NCBI RefSeq assembly: GCF_018691265.1
Contig: NW_024881316.1
Location: 21,863,819-21,927,818, forward strand
From: Tyto alba
Lineage: Eukaryota; Chordata; Aves; Strigiformes; Tytonidae
DNA: 64,000 nucleotides
Direction: 5' to 3'
The first letter of the stretch is position 1. Each line of letters begins with the position of its first letter. Both the position numbers and the translations under genes were made by a program. Shown one piece after another: positions 62,223-64,000 of this stretch. The notes below the pieces were generated by a model. The model was not told the origin of the DNA, made no database searches, and saw only the letters and a program-made list of their open reading frames with translations.

Positions 62223-62370
62223 CTCTGTTAAATACTCAAAAGAGCCAGAAACCGGGTAAGCCTTAATAACAAACTTTGCTACTGAAGGCATATTGATAAA
62301 ACCCTTCCAGATGAAATTCAGGCGTGCCAGAAACAGACTTTCACATTCCACAGTACCAGGTGTTTCTGAC
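62223..62370 (-). CDS. PHF3: PHF3 exon, first part of the SPOC domain
   Basis: The exon is 148 bp on the minus strand, with a TTTTTTAG acceptor and a GTATTT donor. Its first base completes a codon split with an exon outside the identified set, and it leaves in phase 0. It encodes the SPOC opening: L-F-L-A-R-L-N-F-I-W-K-G-F-I-N-M-P, then S-V-A-K-F-V-I-K-A-Y-P-V-S-G. The tryptophan and lysine in 'I-W-K-G' and the following 'A-K-F' are in the region known to form the basic CTD-binding surface of SPOC domains. Confidence 0.93.
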
Positions 62371-64000
62371 CTAAAAAATGAGAAACAAACAAACAAAAAA
62401 ATCACTGTTTAGAACATGATATACCATGCAAGATAATGAAAGTCATATTTTTTCTTTGTAAAACAAATGACGTGTCATTAAGAATTTTATTAGTTAAGCA
62501 TACTTAAGGGTCAGTGAAAAGAGACAGGTGGGCAACCATGTTTCTCATCTTCCAGTGGAACAGATATATGTTACAGGAAGGACAGTTAGAGAAGCAGCAC
62601 ATTAGTTCACTTCTGTATCTTTTGAGAATGAAGAACTTCTTTAGTCCAAGTTATTAAATGCTACTGAAGAGGATACACAAATATATACAGGTGCTGCAGA
62701 CTCCGTAAGATCTTTCCCTACCACAGAGGAAGGGAGAAGACATACTGCCTGCTGGCCTTTCCGCACCCTGATTTCTCAGCTCCTATGTTTTGTTGCAACA
62801 CTACCTGTCTGCTAACTGAACACCTGCGTTCCCCCTTCCCCTCCCTTGTCCCACAAGCTGGCTCCTCATCTCTTCTCACCCATGCATCACTTCCACACCT
62901 TCTGTGAGTGCCTCCTCCTAATTCCAATATCGTCACCCATACAAAACAGTGGTTTCCCCCCACTTCAAAAAACCCAAAAGCTTCAGTTTTCTGTCAATGA
63001 AGCAGCTGCAAAGAATAAATGGAAAGATTTCAATAATGTCACAGGAAACTGTTTCTCAACCTAAGGGTTTCCTCATGGAAAAGATTGCAGCCACAGTTCA
63101 ACATTTCCCAACACGTTATCAAAATATTCTAGGCATGCTATTAGCAGTTTTAAGGTAGCTGCCCAGTAGTACCAGATGTAGTGTTTCAGTAACACAGTAA
63201 CCTACCTTTCATTCTGTCTACACTAGAAATTACTTCTTTGAATCTTCAGCAAGCTATTCAAAAACCAAAGTCCACTGTCCCCAGTAAAGGATCACACTGT
63301 CCTGACAGAGGCAGAATTTCATCACTAGCACTGGTCAATTCTAAATAACTGAGTTGATGTTTTCCTAGGAACCCCTCCCTCGAACCAGAAAAAAAAAAAA
63401 ACAAAACTCATAAATTGCAATTCCTTCTTTAGTGGCTAGCAAAGCAAAGCGTGGAAGAAAAGGAAAAGAGCTGACAGCAAGTATGGCAAAACGTCAAACA
63501 AGCTGCTGTTAACTGTCATTTCTAGAGAAGCGTTGCTTTGAGATTTGAAACTAGCTTGATTTATCAGTGCAAATGCTCTGTTTAGAGCAATCACAAATTC
63601 CCTAGCTTTACATATACACATATAACAACACCCCCCCCCCCCATTCAACATATTATGTTCCTTAATAGCAAAATACAGTATGAAATCTATATCCTTTTTT
63701 AATATAACCTTATATGCCTTTTTAGACCTTGTTGCACCAGGAAGTGTAAGGTACTTTACCCTTTCCCAAAAAAAAATGTGATAATTAGAAGTTTGTAATC
63801 ACAATAATAATGTTATTTATATAAATGCATAGCATCATTTACTCCATCAGAGAACCCCATTCCTAAGAAGATGTGGATAACTTCAAGTACAGAAACAGAT
63901 TAATAAAATATCATTAATAAAATTAGCTTTAGTCATAATAACTTAGCAAGATTAATAATGTCTTTCATTTTAAAATACTGTTTCTACAGTTTATATTACT
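62371..64000 (-). other. PHF3 upstream intron, partial
   Basis: It runs off the right edge. No exon with a phase-compatible donor and protein-like frame could be found, so the next PHF3 exon is probably beyond the window. The only structured feature is a run of 12 C at 63631-63642. Confidence 0.65.

Larger units (their letters stand above)
56256..62370 (-). other. PHF3: PHF3 gene, 3' portion (four coding exons)
   Basis: PHF3 is a nuclear protein with PHD, TFIIS-like and SPOC domains. Its SPOC domain binds the Ser2-phosphorylated C-terminal domain of RNA polymerase II and it modulates elongation, notably of neuronal genes (established knowledge). Four minus-strand exons join in phase into 871 residues ending at TAA 56258-56256. 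Fragment residues about 7-150 form the SPOC domain, and the rest is a low-complexity tail. The PHD and TFIIS-like parts must lie beyond the right edge of the window. The family call is from recognised sequence in the SPOC exons (for example L-F-A-Y-F-S-S-R-K-R-Y-G) and from synteny with EYS. The related DIDO1 also carries SPOC but would not be expected beside EYS. Confidence 0.92.

Noticed and set aside
63208..63235. A minus-strand donor-like site considered as the end of another PHF3 exon
   Set aside because: The phase that fits the next exon meets a TAG within about 18 bases, which would require an improbably small exon.
1..64000. CRISPR arrays, operons, tRNA or rRNA genes
   Set aside because: None is visible, and the window is vertebrate nuclear DNA; the tandem repeats present are simple microsatellites.

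Overview
The window looks like nuclear DNA from a bird, most likely a passerine. The evidence is two vertebrate genes split into short exons with GT-AG introns, a chicken-repeat-1 (CR1) LINE with its typical ATTCT-type 3' tail, and several LTR sequences that resemble songbird endogenous retroviruses (ERVs). The family resemblance is from memory and was not searched.

The plus strand, about 10.6-52.3 kb, carries the 3' end of EYS (eyes shut homolog). Seven coding exons (10570-10752, 16998-17164, 17352-17496, 22360-22534, 30394-30566, 42208-42369, 51064-52253) join with compatible phases into 730 residues ending at a TAA. The order is laminin G, EGF, EGF, laminin G, EGF, EGF, laminin G, which matches the C-terminal end of vertebrate EYS. 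The upstream EYS exons lie outside the window, so bases 1-10569 are intron.

The minus strand, about 62.4-56.3 kb, carries the 3' end of PHF3. Four coding exons join into 871 residues: a SPOC domain and then a very long last exon with acidic, proline-rich and Arg/Glu/Lys-rich tracts. EYS and PHF3 are convergent, with 4.0 kb between their stop codons, the same tail-to-tail order as on human 6q12. The genes share no pathway: EYS is a secreted photoreceptor matrix protein and PHF3 is a nuclear regulator of RNA polymerase II.

The rest is intron and intergenic DNA with mobile elements. There is a 5'-truncated CR1 (about 690-2705) and a complete solo LTR with a perfect GCTTG target duplication (3348-3998). 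A GC-rich partial LTR lies at about 12.6-13.2 kb. A minus-sense solo LTR has inserted into an older CR1 tail with a CAAT duplication (27919-28494). A 905-bp ERV-derived unit (33426-34330) sits 276 bp from a 1-kb minus-sense LTR (34607-35623), and a decayed CR1 piece lies in a PHF3 intron (about 60.25-60.54 kb).

The most unusual structure is the 905-bp unit. It has one LTR, a tRNA-Lys-type primer-binding site and about 400 bp of internal sequence. It ends in an inverted copy of the LTR's own first 18 bases, and the whole unit is bounded by a perfect 5-bp duplication.
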